Shown here one piece after another: positions 29,869 through 39,239 of a DNA stretch of 64,000 nt. The stretch spans positions 186,001 through 250,000 of the forward strand of contig NZ_JADQBZ010000005.1 of NCBI RefSeq assembly GCF_016278365.1. Direction: 5' to 3'. The notes beneath the pieces are model-generated. The model made no database searches, had not been told where the DNA came from, and saw only the letters and a list, made by a program, of their open reading frames with translations. The translations under genes were made by a program, and so were the position numbers. Each line of letters begins with the position of its first letter. Positions within the stretch are counted from its first letter, which is position 1. The stretch is from Methanolobus sp. (GTDB lineage Archaea; Halobacteriota; Methanosarcinia; Methanosarcinales; Methanosarcinaceae).

Positions 29869-31851
29869 ATGCGCCAGTTCAAACTTGTGTCCGATTACGA
29901 ACCAAAGGGTGACCAACCCAAAGCTATAGCCCAGCTGACAGAGGGTATCCGGAAAAACATGAGGCAACAGACCTTGCTGGGTGTTACTGGTTCCGGCAAG
30001 ACATTTACAGTGGCAAATGTCATCCAGAATGTGCAGATGCCTACACTTGTGATAGCACATAACAAGACACTTGCAGCGCAACTTTACTCTGAATTCAAGG
30101 AGTTTTTTCCGGATAATGCAGTGGAGTATTTTGTGAGCTATTATGATTATTACCAGCCTGAGGCCTATATACCCACTACGGATACCTATATTGAAAAGGA
30201 TGCATCCATCAATGAGGAGATAGACAGGCTGCGCCTCTCGGCGACAAGGTCACTGCTTGAGCGCCGTGATGTGATCGTTGTATCCAGTGTGTCCTGTATC
30301 TACAACCTGGGTTCCCCCGAAGAATGGCGTAAGATGTCAATTTTGCTGACCGTGGGAGATGAACTTGACAGGGCATCCCTCTTTGAGGATCTTATCAACA
30401 TACAGTATGAACGCAACGACATTGAATTCACGCAGGGTAAGTTTCGCTCCAGGGGAGACACTATTGAAGTATATCCGGCTCAGGAGCGCCAGGGTGTCCG
30501 TATAGAGCTATTCGGGGACGAGATAGACCGCGTAGCTTACTTTGACCCAGTTAGCGGGAAAGTGCTCCATGAACTAAGGCCGGGCGAGAGCACCATGATT
30601 TATCCTGCCAAGCACTTCGTCATGTCCGAGGAGCACATGGCCGGTGCGCTGGAGTCAATCGAAGCTGAGCTTGAAGTTGAGTTGCCCAAGCTCAAGTCCC
30701 AGAACAAGCTGCTTGAAGCACAAAGGCTTGAGCAGCGCACCAGGTTTGACCTGGAAATGATAAGGGAACTCGGATACTGCAGCGGTATAGAGAACTACTC
30801 ACGTCACTTTGACGGAAGAAAACCCGGGGAGCCGCCTTCTTCCCTGTTGAATTTCTTCCCGGAAGATTACATGGTCGTCATTGATGAATCCCATGTCACC
30901 ATCCCGCAGGTAAGGGGTATGCACAACGGTGACCGCGCAAGGAAGCAATCTCTTATTTCCTACGGTTTCCGCCTGCCTTCTGCGTACGATAATCGTCCCC
31001 TGAGATATGATGAGTTCGAAAGGCAGCTTAACTATGTCCTTTACGTATCCGCCACGCCTGCCGAATATGAGCTTCAGAGAAGCAGCGCCGTGGTGGAGCA
31101 GATCATCCGCCCTACAGGTCTTGTGGATCCGGAAATCATTGTGCGGCCTGTGGATAACCAGGTGGATGACCTCATCGGGGAGGTACGCAAGGTGACTGCT
31201 GCAGGTTATCGCACACTTGTGACAACTCTTACAAAAAGGATGGCTGAAGACCTTACCGATTATCTTGTAGAACTGGGTATCAGGGTGCGGTACATGCATT
31301 CTGATATTGATACTCTTCAGCGGGTTGAGATAGTAAGGGACCTTAGAAAGGGGGAATTCGACGTGCTTGTAGGCATAAACCTCCTGCGTGAGGGACTGGA
31401 TATTCCTGAGGTGGCATTTGTTGCAATTCTCGATGCTGATAAAGAGGGCTTCCTGCGTTCGGAACGCTCTCTTATACAGACTATCGGGCGTGCATCCAGG
31501 AATGTGGACGGGCATGTGATACTGTATGCAGGAAACATTACCGGTTCAATGGAGCGTGCAATAAAGGAAACTAACAGGCGTCGCAAAATCCAGGTGGAAT
31601 TCAATGAAAAGCACGGTATCACACCTAGATCCATACAGAAAGCACTGCAGAAAGAGATGGTCGAGAGCAAGGAATATCCTGAAGCCTCTGATATGATGAT
31701 GATTGCGGAAGACCTGTCTGCAGTGGAGCTCTCGGACATTGTCATTGACCTTGAATCCGAAATGCACATGGCTGCCAAGAACCTTGAGTTTGAAAGGGCA
31801 GCTGAGCTTCGGGACAGGATAAAGGAGCTTCGTGAGAACTATGCGATCTGA
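29869..31851 (+). CDS. uvrB: Excinuclease ABC subunit B
   Basis: 660 residues, full-length UvrB. Walker [10 protein letters not shown] (near residue 40), the damage-verifying beta-hairpin region [20 protein letters not shown], helicase motifs DESHVT and IGRASRN, and a C-terminal UVR domain ([20 protein letters not shown]) that binds UvrC. It works in nucleotide excision repair with UvrA and UvrC, which lie outside the window. The bacterial-type system in mesophilic methanogens is generally attributed to transfer from bacteria. Confidence 0.95.
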   Translation: MRQFKLVSDYEPKGDQPKAIAQLTEGIRKNMRQQTLLGVTGSGKTFTVANVIQNVQMPTLVIAHNKTLAAQLYSEFKEFFPDNAVEYFVSYYDYYQPEAYIPTTDTYIEKDASINEEIDRLRLSATRSLLERRDVIVVSSVSCIYNLGSPEEWRKMSILLTVGDELDRASLFEDLINIQYERNDIEFTQGKFRSRGDTIEVYPAQERQGVRIELFGDEIDRVAYFDPVSGKVLHELRPGESTMIYPAKHFVMSEEHMAGALESIEAELEVELPKLKSQNKLLEAQRLEQRTRFDLEMIRELGYCSGIENYSRHFDGRKPGEPPSSLLNFFPEDYMVVIDESHVTIPQVRGMHNGDRARKQSLISYGFRLPSAYDNRPLRYDEFERQLNYVLYVSATPAEYELQRSSAVVEQIIRPTGLVDPEIIVRPVDNQVDDLIGEVRKVTAAGYRTLVTTLTKRMAEDLTDYLVELGIRVRYMHSDIDTLQRVEIVRDLRKGEFDVLVGINLLREGLDIPEVAFVAILDADKEGFLRSERSLIQTIGRASRNVDGHVILYAGNITGSMERAIKETNRRRKIQVEFNEKHGITPRSIQKALQKEMVESKEYPEASDMMMIAEDLSAVELSDIVIDLESEMHMAAKNLEFERAAELRDRIKELRENYAI

Positions 31852-31864
31852 TTTTCTTTCATGA

Positions 31865-32866
31865 TCATCTTCTGAGTATGCGCCGTACCCTACTCTTTGG
31901 TCTGCCGGGAATGCCTTCTCCCTCCCGGATACCCTTTCCTGTATAATGCAGGAACACATCATCGAGTGTGGGTTTGTGCAGGTTGACGGACTCTATGGTC
32001 AGCCCGAGTTGTGCGGTGGTTCCCAGAATATCCGGTATCTCACGCTCTCCGTTGGCGGCTGTGATGCGCACCACGTTTTCAGAGGTGGATATAGTATTCA
32101 CTCCCGGGCGAGTGCTGAACTGTCCCACGAGTGCTCTGGCATTTGCTTCTGAGGTGAGGCCGAGTGTAATGATATCTCCGCCCAGGGATGACTTTAACTC
32201 ATGCGGGGTGCCAATAGTTATTATCCTGCCGTGGTCGATGATTGCTATCCTGTTGCAGAGCTTGTCGGCCTCTTCCATATAGTGGGTGGTGAGCACCATG
32301 GTAATATTCTTATCCCGGTTCAGCTCCCGGATGTACTCCCATATATGGTTCCTTGTCTGGGGATCAAGCCCGATGGTCGGCTCGTCCAGGAAGAGCAGGT
32401 TTGGGTAATGCATGAGCCCCCGGGCTATCTCCAGGCGGCGCATCATCCCGCCTGAATACTTCTGGACTATCTCATTTTCCCACTTTGACAGCTCCACCAG
32501 TTCCAGGACCTCTTTCATCCTTTCAGAGCGTTGCTTCTTATTGAGGCCGTAGAGCCTGCCATGCAGATCCAGATTCTCCCTGCCCGTCAGTTTCTGGTCA
32601 AGGGTCGTTTCCTGGAATACCACGCCGATGGACTGACGGACCTTAGTGGGATTCCTGCTGATGTCATATCCCCACACAGTAGCTTTGCCTGATGTGGGCC
32701 TGAGCATTGTGGAGAGCATGGATATAAGAGTGGACTTGCCTGCCCCGTTGGGCCCAAGAAGCCCGAAAAGCTCCCCCTTCTCCACAGTGATGTCAATATT
32801 GTCCACTGCCATCAGGTTATCATACTGCTTGGTTATTCTCTCCGTGTGGATTGCGGCGTCGCTCAT
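31865..32866 (-). CDS. DrrA-type ABC exporter ATP-binding protein
   Basis: 333 residues. Walker A GPNGAGKST (near 37), signature KYSGGMMRRLEIARGLMHYP, Walker B LLFLDEPTIGLDP and a C-terminal DrrA-type extension. These ATPases drive export of drugs or lipids with an ABC2 membrane partner. No ABC2 permease is adjacent: downstream is uvrB, converging 14 bp away, and upstream is tRNA-Gly. The partner must be elsewhere, or the ATPase is orphaned. Confidence 0.85.
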   Translation of the reverse strand: MSDAAIHTERITKQYDNLMAVDNIDITVEKGELFGLLGPNGAGKSTLISMLSTMLRPTSGKATVWGYDISRNPTKVRQSIGVVFQETTLDQKLTGRENLDLHGRLYGLNKKQRSERMKEVLELVELSKWENEIVQKYSGGMMRRLEIARGLMHYPNLLFLDEPTIGLDPQTRNHIWEYIRELNRDKNITMVLTTHYMEEADKLCNRIAIIDHGRIITIGTPHELKSSLGGDIITLGLTSEANARALVGQFSTRPGVNTISTSENVVRITAANGEREIPDILGTTAQLGLTIESVNLHKPTLDDVFLHYTGKGIREGEGIPGRPKSRVRRILRR

Positions 32867-32966
32867 TCTTACCTCTGGAATAATGGCTTAACGTTCAAAT
32901 ATACTTATGTATTCAACGCCGGGCGAAAACGTTATATTCAAAAACCCCCTCTATGGGTTGCAATTT

Positions 32967-33038
32967 GCGCCGATGGTCTAGTGGCTATGACTGGGGCCTT
33001 CCAAGCCCTAAACCCGGGTTCGAATCCCGGTTGGCGCA
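32967..33038 (+). tRNA. tRNA-Gly (anticodon TCC)
   Basis: 72 bases. Acceptor GCGCCGA/TTGGCGC with one G-T pair, discriminator A, anticodon loop CTTCCAA with TCC at 34-36, and T-arm GGGTTCGAATCCC. CCA is not encoded. An integrase remnant begins about 140 bases downstream, so this gene is a likely past integration site. Confidence 0.95.
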
Positions 33039-33176
33039 CTTTCATAACTTTTCTTTCAATGTCCGTTTTTTCAGTTTACCGTTTTTATAATTTGGTCTAG
33101 TTAAAAATCTTCTATTGTTCTATGTAGATCTTATAGAAGTCTATTTTTATATGACAATTGTGTTAGGCTTACATAA

Positions 33177-33404
33177 CCACCATGGACCATTGCACACCCG
33201 CTTACATCCCACTGCCTGCGCGGATTCTTCACCACACAGATGCAGATAGCAGGGATGCAGGAGATATACATAAACTGGCTTAGGGGCGATTCTCTGAAAA
33301 AGAAGACATGGGCAAATAATTATCTGGAATTTGACCCGGAGTTAGTGAGGAAGGAGTATTTGTCATGTGTTCTGGAGTTGGTACAGCATATTAAGATAAA
33401 ATGA
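33177..33404 (+). pseudogene. Tyrosine recombinase (integrase) C-terminal remnant
   Basis: After an in-frame stop at 33174 the frame reads HCLRGFFTTQMQIAGM, a match to the H-x-x-R box of tyrosine recombinases, then YINWLRGDS. It ends NNYLEFDPELVRKEYLSCV, where the Tyr aligns with the catalytic residue region. Only about 75 residues remain; everything before the H-x-x-R box is missing. Position just after tRNA-Gly fits an integrative element that has largely decayed. Confidence 0.65.
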
Positions 33405-33439
33405 AATACTTTTTATCCATATATATCTAATTTTTAATT

Positions 33440-34063
33440 ATGTCCCTACCACCAGGCTTAGAAATACCAACTAACGCAGACATCATAAAAGCGTGTAATG
33501 AGTTTGAAACATATGAGACTAGAGACGTCATGTACAAAGTCGCCTTGTCACATATGCAAACCCACTGGAAGAAACCAGAAGATATGGCAGACGCAATAGG
33601 GGTTCTGTTATTAACGTGGAACCAATCATTTTATAGATATCACGGAAATTTTGACATAAAAAGATTAGAAGATTGTATCATCGATAACATGGACCTTCTG
33701 ACCGAATTCAAAGAGAGAACCATAAGTTCACTATGCGATGAAGATAATGAACAAATTAGAAAACTATTCAATGGATTCAATGAAGCTCTTCAAGGAGCTT
33801 CCAGCGTGAAAAGTGCCGTATCAACAGTTAAAACACTTCATCTGTTAGCTCCAGAGTTTTTTCCATTATGGGATAGAGAGATAGCAAAGAGATACAAGGT
33901 AAATTATGATCGAAATCCTGATGAGAGCTATATTCAATTCTGCAAATATTCTCAAACAATGCATGAACATATAAAACACTACAAATTACCACCACTCAAA
34001 AAATCGATACTAAAAATAATGGATGAGTACAATTATTGCAAATACACAAAAGGATGGATTTAA
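33440..34063 (+). CDS. Unknown protein in AT-rich island
   Basis: 207 residues, soluble and mostly helical, starting MSLPPGLEIPTNADIIKACN. A conserved-looking C-terminal half contains LHLLAPEFFPLWDREIAKRY. I do not recognise the family. TATATATC about 15-20 bases before the ATG suggests a leaderless transcript. Base composition is much richer in AT than the core genes, in line with a transferred segment next to the integrase remnant. Confidence 0.6.
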   Translation: MSLPPGLEIPTNADIIKACNEFETYETRDVMYKVALSHMQTHWKKPEDMADAIGVLLLTWNQSFYRYHGNFDIKRLEDCIIDNMDLLTEFKERTISSLCDEDNEQIRKLFNGFNEALQGASSVKSAVSTVKTLHLLAPEFFPLWDREIAKRYKVNYDRNPDESYIQFCKYSQTMHEHIKHYKLPPLKKSILKIMDEYNYCKYTKGWI

Positions 34064-34098
34064 CATAAATATTTAAAACAAAAATCAACGGCAAAATG

Positions 34099-34383
34099 TT
34101 ATTTGATAAGAACTGTTGCACTGATTTCTCTGAATCCTTTTATAGAACATGGCCTTCCACGGACGATTTCATTAAAAGAAGCAGGAGAAAAATCAATTCC
34201 ATTCTCAATTAGCATCGGGTACAACATTCGAATATGCAATTCATGCAATTTTTTGTTGCCAAAATCTATTTGTCGTTTGCCGCGTGCTTCTCCTCTGTTA
34301 CAAACTTCAATATTGTAACCTATTTTTTCTGCATTTTTGAAAAAGTTATTTACGAAATCGTCAACATTCATATTTTTCACCAT
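34099..34383 (-). CDS. Small unknown protein in AT-rich island
   Basis: 94 residues, starting MVKNMNVDDFVNNFFKNAEK and containing CNRGEARGKRQIDFGNKKLHE. It is soluble and mixed-charge, with no motif I know. It converges on the 207-residue gene with a 35-bp gap. Translation from the second Met (four codons later) is equally possible. Could be an antitoxin-sized partner, but nothing in the sequence proves it. Confidence 0.5.
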   Translation of the reverse strand: MVKNMNVDDFVNNFFKNAEKIGYNIEVCNRGEARGKRQIDFGNKKLHELHIRMLYPMLIENGIDFSPASFNEIVRGRPCSIKGFREISATVLIK

Positions 34384-34775
34384 CTACAATATTTTCAAAT
34401 TGACTTTTAAACCTCCGTGGTTATATCAATTTCCATTTTGTTCAAAACGACTTATGTTCAGCATAAATACAGAATTTGATAATCAAAGTCTAAATCAAGT
34501 TGCACCCATCTTTCATACGTCGCATTTTCCTTCGGTATAAGGAGCATAGGGGGCGCCCTACGACCGCAGGCCCAATGAATCTTAAAAGGCAATTCTTGTT
34601 TTCTGCAGATTTCGCTGCAGTTGTTCCATGCATCAGTTAAGAAACAAGGAAAAAAACATGCAATAGGCTATAGTACAAATAAAGTCATGTTTGGATATGA
34701 AATATATCTACTGTACAAAAAGGCAGATTATCCTCGTAATTATAGGATAAAACAAATTGAGTCATAAACGAAGAA
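34384..34775. other. Intergenic region without a gene
   Basis: No reading frame of merit. Contains a short palindrome TAGGGGGCGCCCTA near 34548 and a CTGCAG pair near 34600 but no recognisable promoter, RNA or mobile-element end. Confidence 0.4.
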
Positions 34776-35462
34776 TCAGTTTTTAACTAAAACACAAATA
34801 AAAGAATCATCTTCTAATTCAAAGAGCTTAGCACATCTTGAATAACTTTTATTTATCTTTTTTACAAATTCACTATCGCCTGTGTAAAAATGAATTGGTG
34901 CGATGTCAGGTAGATTTGTCATTAACTCATGAAAAATCCTTTCATCATTCATATCTTTAAAATAAGTGTCCAAGGTTACTTCTTTCACAGCTTTAAGGTG
35001 TTTATGATTTAAGACAACCAAACTGCCGCTATTTGGATAAATCTCGTCTATTCTTTTATACAAAGACTGAGAATGCTTAACTGAAAGCTCCGATAAAAAA
35101 GAAGGCAGCTTGAAACTATCGTTGTCTTTCAAGAAATCATTAACTTCATCGTACACTAAATCTAAAAAATTGGATATTCCCGGGTTTTCTGATTTAATTT
35201 GTCTGAATGATGTTATCAAATGCTCTTGATATTCCATTCGATTTAATCTTTTATTTTGAAAATTAGGTAAGAGCCGAATTATTTCAACGACTACCTGATT
35301 TATTCGATTTCGAAATAGATTCTGAGATTCAGTTAAAACAGTTGAAGACAAAAAAAACTTACCATCTTCACGTTCTTTGAAAATCATAATCGATTTATGG
35401 TGAAGCCTATCCTTAGAATTAACTGAAGCGACTAAAATATTAGAATCAATTGAAAAATTCAT
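34776..35462 (-). CDS. PIN-domain-like ribonuclease
   Basis: 228 residues. The opening FSIDSNILVASVNSKDRLHH matches the first acidic strand of PIN domains. A mid-region Glu (VLTESQNLF) and a C-terminal FYTGDSEFVKKI supply further acidic residues for metal binding. The length exceeds the usual 130-150 because of a helical insertion (about 60-160). It starts 3 bases after the stop of the 242-residue gene upstream, the spacing of a toxin-antitoxin pair, although PIN toxins are normally smaller. Confidence 0.6.
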   Translation of the reverse strand: MNFSIDSNILVASVNSKDRLHHKSIMIFKEREDGKFFLSSTVLTESQNLFRNRINQVVVEIIRLLPNFQNKRLNRMEYQEHLITSFRQIKSENPGISNFLDLVYDEVNDFLKDNDSFKLPSFLSELSVKHSQSLYKRIDEIYPNSGSLVVLNHKHLKAVKEVTLDTYFKDMNDERIFHELMTNLPDIAPIHFYTGDSEFVKKINKSYSRCAKLFELEDDSFICVLVKN

Positions 35463-35464
35463 TT

Positions 35465-36193
35465 TTAAACCACTAAAGTTTCGAAAATAGCATCGTTATC
35501 CTCTAAATTTTTATTTAGCATGTAATTGCATAAACTCAGGCGAGAAAGAAAACTTTGAAGATCATCATATGATACTTTGCTTCTGTGGAAAGCTTCGATA
35601 TAGAGCAAAGAATATGCTAACAGATGACTAAGGTCATTAATCTCTTTTTGTTTGTTAGGTGGAAGGTCCAAAGCTTCATTTATTATTTCCTGGATCAAAT
35701 AAAACAATTGATCTAATAACAATAACTGAGCAACATCCTCGCTGTCATCCCACATACTAGAATTTATTTCATCTCTTATAGAAACAATTCTTCCATTAAG
35801 TTTCCTCAAGGACAATTTAAAAACTCTATGCATCTGTTTTTGTTCTATGTTCAATTTTCTGTGACTGAGCTCTTTAAAAATCTCACTAATTTCATTGAAA
35901 TCAGCTATTTTTTGTTCTAGCTCATTGATGAATTCGTCATCATATAATCTATCCACGACAAGATCAGTCAGGATATCCATGAATTTTTCACGAGTTTCAA
36001 AATCAAAATTTGAAATTTTATCTATTTCTTTTTGGAATAAATACGATTGATGCATGGACCGTAAGTAGTCAATTGCACCTACAACAGGACGCACAATAAA
36101 AGTGACTCCATCAAACATGTCAGTAGAAAAACTGTTTAGAATAGAGTTTACTTGTCCAAATTCATCAATGCGGCAATTTTCCATAACAAACAT
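35465..36193 (-). CDS. Helical unknown protein paired with PIN-like gene
   Basis: 242 residues from the ATG at 36193; a TTG further upstream or the ATG nine bases downstream are alternatives. Almost wholly alpha-helical, with charged segments (MDILTDLVVDRLYDDEFINE, RLSLCNYMLNKNLEDNDAI). ATTTAAATA lies just before the ATG, and TTATAAATT is a few bases further upstream. I recognise no domain. Tight coupling to the PIN-like gene suggests joint function, possibly as a partner or inhibitor. Confidence 0.5.
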   Translation of the reverse strand: MFVMENCRIDEFGQVNSILNSFSTDMFDGVTFIVRPVVGAIDYLRSMHQSYLFQKEIDKISNFDFETREKFMDILTDLVVDRLYDDEFINELEQKIADFNEISEIFKELSHRKLNIEQKQMHRVFKLSLRKLNGRIVSIRDEINSSMWDDSEDVAQLLLLDQLFYLIQEIINEALDLPPNKQKEINDLSHLLAYSLLYIEAFHRSKVSYDDLQSFLSRLSLCNYMLNKNLEDNDAIFETLVV

Positions 36194-36295
36194 GTATTTA
36201 AATTTCACTAATTTATAAGTTTCGAACAATTAGTTTTATCGATAAATCTCAATTTTAGAGATTTAGCAAAAAATGAGGTTTTACTATTTATTCAG

Positions 36296-36493
36296 TCACT
36301 TTATAGAAAGATACATTTTAACAAATGGAATAATGGCCTCGTTCAAAAGAAGAGTTAAGCCCACACCAAAGATCATACCGGCCATGAAGTAGTACATGTA
36401 ATTGGTGACTATCTGGAACATCAAAGAGTCTGAAAGGTAATATTGATCATTGATGTAGATGAGATATGAAGAGGATATGTTAAAATCAGTCAC
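36296..36493 (-). CDS. Small single- or double-span membrane protein
   Basis: 65 residues from a GTG preceded at eight bases by CAGGAG. A hydrophobic stretch (MYYFMAGMIFGVGLTLLLNE) near residue 35 is a clear membrane segment. No family recognised. The good ribosome-binding site argues that it is translated. Confidence 0.4.
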   Translation of the reverse strand: MTDFNISSSYLIYINDQYYLSDSLMFQIVTNYMYYFMAGMIFGVGLTLLLNEAIIPFVKMYLSIK

Positions 36494-36720
36494 TATTTTG
36501 CTCCTGAGAGTTTAACAGGTTATCTTCCAAGTCTTCATATTGAACAGCCGGCCTTCTGCGAAGTCGAGAAGATACACGGGATACCAGGTGGTTATCCTAG
36601 ATGAGAAGGCAGCCAAGAACTCATGGACAGGACCCATACTATTTCTTATTGATAATTCTGAATAAGTATTTATCCTTTTGACAAAAACTAATCATGCTTG
36701 TTTTCATACGTCTGCAGTTT

Positions 36721-36916
36721 CCACAAATCCGCATACAGACATCCTTTAACAAAATGCTCGTTCCCTCTCACCTTACACATATTCCGGAAATTCTGGATTC
36801 ATAATATACACACCTCGTTGCTGCATACTGTCGCTGTTGCACTCTTTGAGTAGGACGCCTTTTTTCACAAGCCTTTGGCTGACCGGCCGGTTGGCCTGGC
36901 AGGACTCGATAGCATC
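36721..36916 (-). pseudogene. Decayed repeat-family fragment A
   Basis: Minus-strand frame DAIESCQANRPVSQRLVKKG and VYIMNPEFPEYV meets TAA; after a frameshift it resumes as VRGNEHFVKGCLYADLW. The same protein segment appears in fragments at 37334, 38219 and 39143. The parent family is unknown to me. It is a C-terminal region of about 75 residues with conserved CQANR and NEHFVKGG motifs. Confidence 0.5.
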
Positions 36917-37104
36917 CTAAAAAATGAAGGAATTTAATCTCTTCCTATTATACAAGCATGAAAATTTTATTTCCTTCTGTCTCACTAAACAGGGAAAAAA
37001 GTGATTTTTCAGAAATCCATTGGAATAATTTCTTTTATTTGTTGATTCAGATGACAAAATCATTATAACCGATCATTACTAATTAATAATGGGGAGTTAT
37101 TGTA
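36917..37104. other. Intergenic region without a gene
   Basis: AT-rich, no supported ORF. Ends with GGGGAG about ten bases before the start at 37105. Confidence 0.3.
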
Positions 37105-37308
37105 ATGTCTTTGCTGATCTACATTGTAATTTCATTAATAGGAATAGGTATAGTTGGTTTAGGACTGGTCATTCAAAAAGCTACTTTTAACATAGTGGGA
37201 TTACTGTCTTTATTATTAGGAACTTCTATTTCGATTTTATCTGTACTTCTGGCGGCTTTATTCCTTGAAACATACCCTGCATTTTTATTTATGCTTCCAG
37301 TAATATAA
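37105..37308 (+). CDS. Small hydrophobic protein, two membrane helices
   Basis: 67 residues, nearly all hydrophobic: LLIYIVISLIGIGIVGLGLV and GLLSLLLGTSISILSVLLAAL form two helices joined by a short polar turn. GGGGAG lies upstream of the ATG. No family recognised. Confidence 0.45.
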   Translation: MSLLIYIVISLIGIGIVGLGLVIQKATFNIVGLLSLLLGTSISILSVLLAALFLETYPAFLFMLPVI

Positions 37309-37333
37309 TTCCAGCGCCAGAGTATTTTTAAAT

Positions 37334-37378
37334 ACTTTCCATTATCTGACGGACTGAGCGGTTGGCATGGCATACTCC
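37334..37378 (-). pseudogene. Decayed repeat-family fragment B
   Basis: Short minus-strand segment reading GVCHANRSVRQIMES, matching the CQANR-SVSQ part of the family seen at 36721, 38219 and 39143. Only about 15 codons remain. Confidence 0.4.
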
Positions 37379-37494
37379 GAATATATTCACTCGCTTAGGG
37401 AGTAGCTCAGATTTTTGGATTTCTTGAAGGCCTCAGTACTATTACTCGGGGCCTGTTGTTTCAGCACACAGATTTGAGCCAACGATGGCTGTTT

Positions 37495-37950
37495 TCATGC
37501 ATTCTCAGCAAGTTGCTTGAGCTTTTGGAGTGCTTTAGGCCAGGTAGTTTGGAACATCTCTTCGTATTCTCCCTCCGCCGTGTCCACGTCTACCAGTACT
37601 TCTGTTCTGTCGCCCATTTCCTTAAACGTGTAGTTTTCAAATGCACCGGCCCATTCATTCACAGCTTCACTTGAAGTGTCTTCTTTTCCGTTTTGAACAA
37701 TGCCGATGTGCTCGATAGATATGTACTCGTATGGCCGGTTCTCTCTTATCAGGCTCACCATGCCGGACATAGCACCTGTCTCTTCGGGTCCGAGGAAAAG
37801 CATCTTGCTTCCTTTGCTCCAGTCACCTATATAGTGTGAACCGGGTGAAAATACCTCCGTCCACTGCCGATAAGAATCCTTGCCAAGCATAGTGTCCCAT
37901 ACCTTTTCTTTTGGTGCGTTGATAACGATTGAATAATGCAGTTTGCGCAT
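37495..37950 (-). CDS. SRPBCC (AHSA1/START-like) protein
   Basis: 151 residues using the ATG after GGAGGA; a longer frame upstream lacks a good start. MRKLHYSIVINAPKEKVWDT is the typical first strand and helix of the SRPBCC ligand-binding fold, and a C-terminal helix TTWPKALQKLKQLAENA closes it. Proteins of this fold bind hydrophobic ligands or act as Hsp90 co-chaperone-like modules. Ligand unknown. Confidence 0.8.
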   Translation of the reverse strand: MRKLHYSIVINAPKEKVWDTMLGKDSYRQWTEVFSPGSHYIGDWSKGSKMLFLGPEETGAMSGMVSLIRENRPYEYISIEHIGIVQNGKEDTSSEAVNEWAGAFENYTFKEMGDRTEVLVDVDTAEGEYEEMFQTTWPKALQKLKQLAENA

Positions 37951-38218
37951 TCTATCTCCTCCTTTCATTTTCACTTTCAAATTCCCGTTGACTCTCAATT
38001 CCACTTCTATTCCATTCCCTTCCGACCATTGCCGGCAACAACACACCTACAATAAAAAGGGTATTGTACAATTTTAATCAGGGATTATGAAATAAATATC
38101 TATTGAATTTTGGTTCTGTAGTAGGCAAAAAGTGACGCACTGCGCCACAAATCGTTTCTTCTCCTCTAGTCACATTTAAAGGCTTCTTTAAATCTTCCCC
38201 AACTACGCCTATTAATAG

Positions 38219-38472
38219 CTAACAAACCTGCATACATCCCATCTTCACGAAATGCTCATTCCCTCCGGCCTTGTACATGTTCAGGAAATCCCTGGTGACT
38301 GGGCTCACGATGTAGACGTCTCGCTGTTCCAAGTAATAGCTGTCGTATTTTTTGAGGAGGGCACGTTTTTGGCAAGGCGCTGACAGACTGAGCGGTTGGC
38401 TTGGCATGAATCAAAGGCGCCGTAATCCTTGAGAGTATAGATTCGATCTTCAGATTCCTTGTAGGCTATGAC
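38219..38472 (-). pseudogene. Decayed repeat-family fragment C (longest)
   Basis: The frame VIAYKESEDRIYTLKDYGAF continues DSCQANRSVCQRLAKN, then a frameshift leads to ALLKKYDSYYLEQRDVYIVS and FLNMYKAGGNEHFVKMGCM, ending at TAG. This is the most complete of the four fragments and joins what A and D each show in part. Confidence 0.5.
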
Positions 38473-38488
38473 TTGAAGCGGATTTCCT

Positions 38489-39016
38489 TCATCCTTCGTT
38501 ATATATCTCGTACATCACAGTATCATTGAGCGGCTTTCGTTCTGTGGTATGGCGGTCGGCGCTCAGAAAATCCTTATCAGGATAGCCTAAGAGAAGTAAT
38601 GCAGTGGGTTCAATGTATTCGGGTATGTTGAACTCTTTTCTGATGATCTTGGGGTCAAACAGTCCGACCATTACACTTCCGATGTTCAGTTCCCTTGCTG
38701 CAAGCATCATGTGATCGCAAACAATACCAATGTCCAGATCTCCTGAGCACTTTCCGTCAAATGGTCTTATCAGGGCATTTCTTTTATCCTGGCATACAAT
38801 GAGAACACACTGAGAGCCGAAAGTCTGGTATGCTTTTTGGATTTTGAGGATATTATCCGGTTGCCGGACAACGATGATCCGCTGAGGTTGCTGATTGCAG
38901 GCGCTTGGAGCTACACGTCCGGCAGACAAAATACGGTCAAGATGGCTTTTGTCTATTGTTCTTTCTGTAAATCCTCGTGTAGTGCAACGCTGTTTTGCCA
39001 ATTCTAAAAAGTCCAT
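38489..39016 (-). CDS. Nitroreductase family FMN oxidoreductase
   Basis: 175 residues. FLELAKQRCTTRGFTERTID and SAGRVAPSACNQQPQRIIVV contain the FMN-binding Arg and Ser/Asn residues of the family; LLLGYPDKDFLS is the usual C-terminal GYP motif. NAD(P)H-dependent reduction of an unknown substrate is expected; methanogens may use F420H2. It stands alone on the minus strand. Confidence 0.85.
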   Translation of the reverse strand: MDFLELAKQRCTTRGFTERTIDKSHLDRILSAGRVAPSACNQQPQRIIVVRQPDNILKIQKAYQTFGSQCVLIVCQDKRNALIRPFDGKCSGDLDIGIVCDHMMLAARELNIGSVMVGLFDPKIIRKEFNIPEYIEPTALLLLGYPDKDFLSADRHTTERKPLNDTVMYEIYNEG

Positions 39017-39142
39017 ACTACAGATCTCTCCGTTCGCACACTATAACATTCACTTGTCCTGAAAACAAGTAGCTGAATTGTTATTCTTTACTACCTGTCC
39101 ACAAACTTATACGTAATGTGGTACATAATTACTTACAGTTTA

Positions 39143-39238
39143 CTATACTAATTTACCCGGGTACAATCCTCCCTTCACAAACTGTTCGTGATCTCTGACT
39201 TTATACACATTCAGGAAATCCCGGATAATCGGGCCCAT
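39143..39238 (-). pseudogene. Decayed repeat-family fragment D
   Basis: 31 codons ending at TAG: MGPIIRDFLNVYKVRDHEQF then VKGGLYPG, matching the end of fragment C. It begins within a few bases of the stop of the PHP-domain gene at 39240. Confidence 0.45.
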
Positions 39239-39239
39239 T

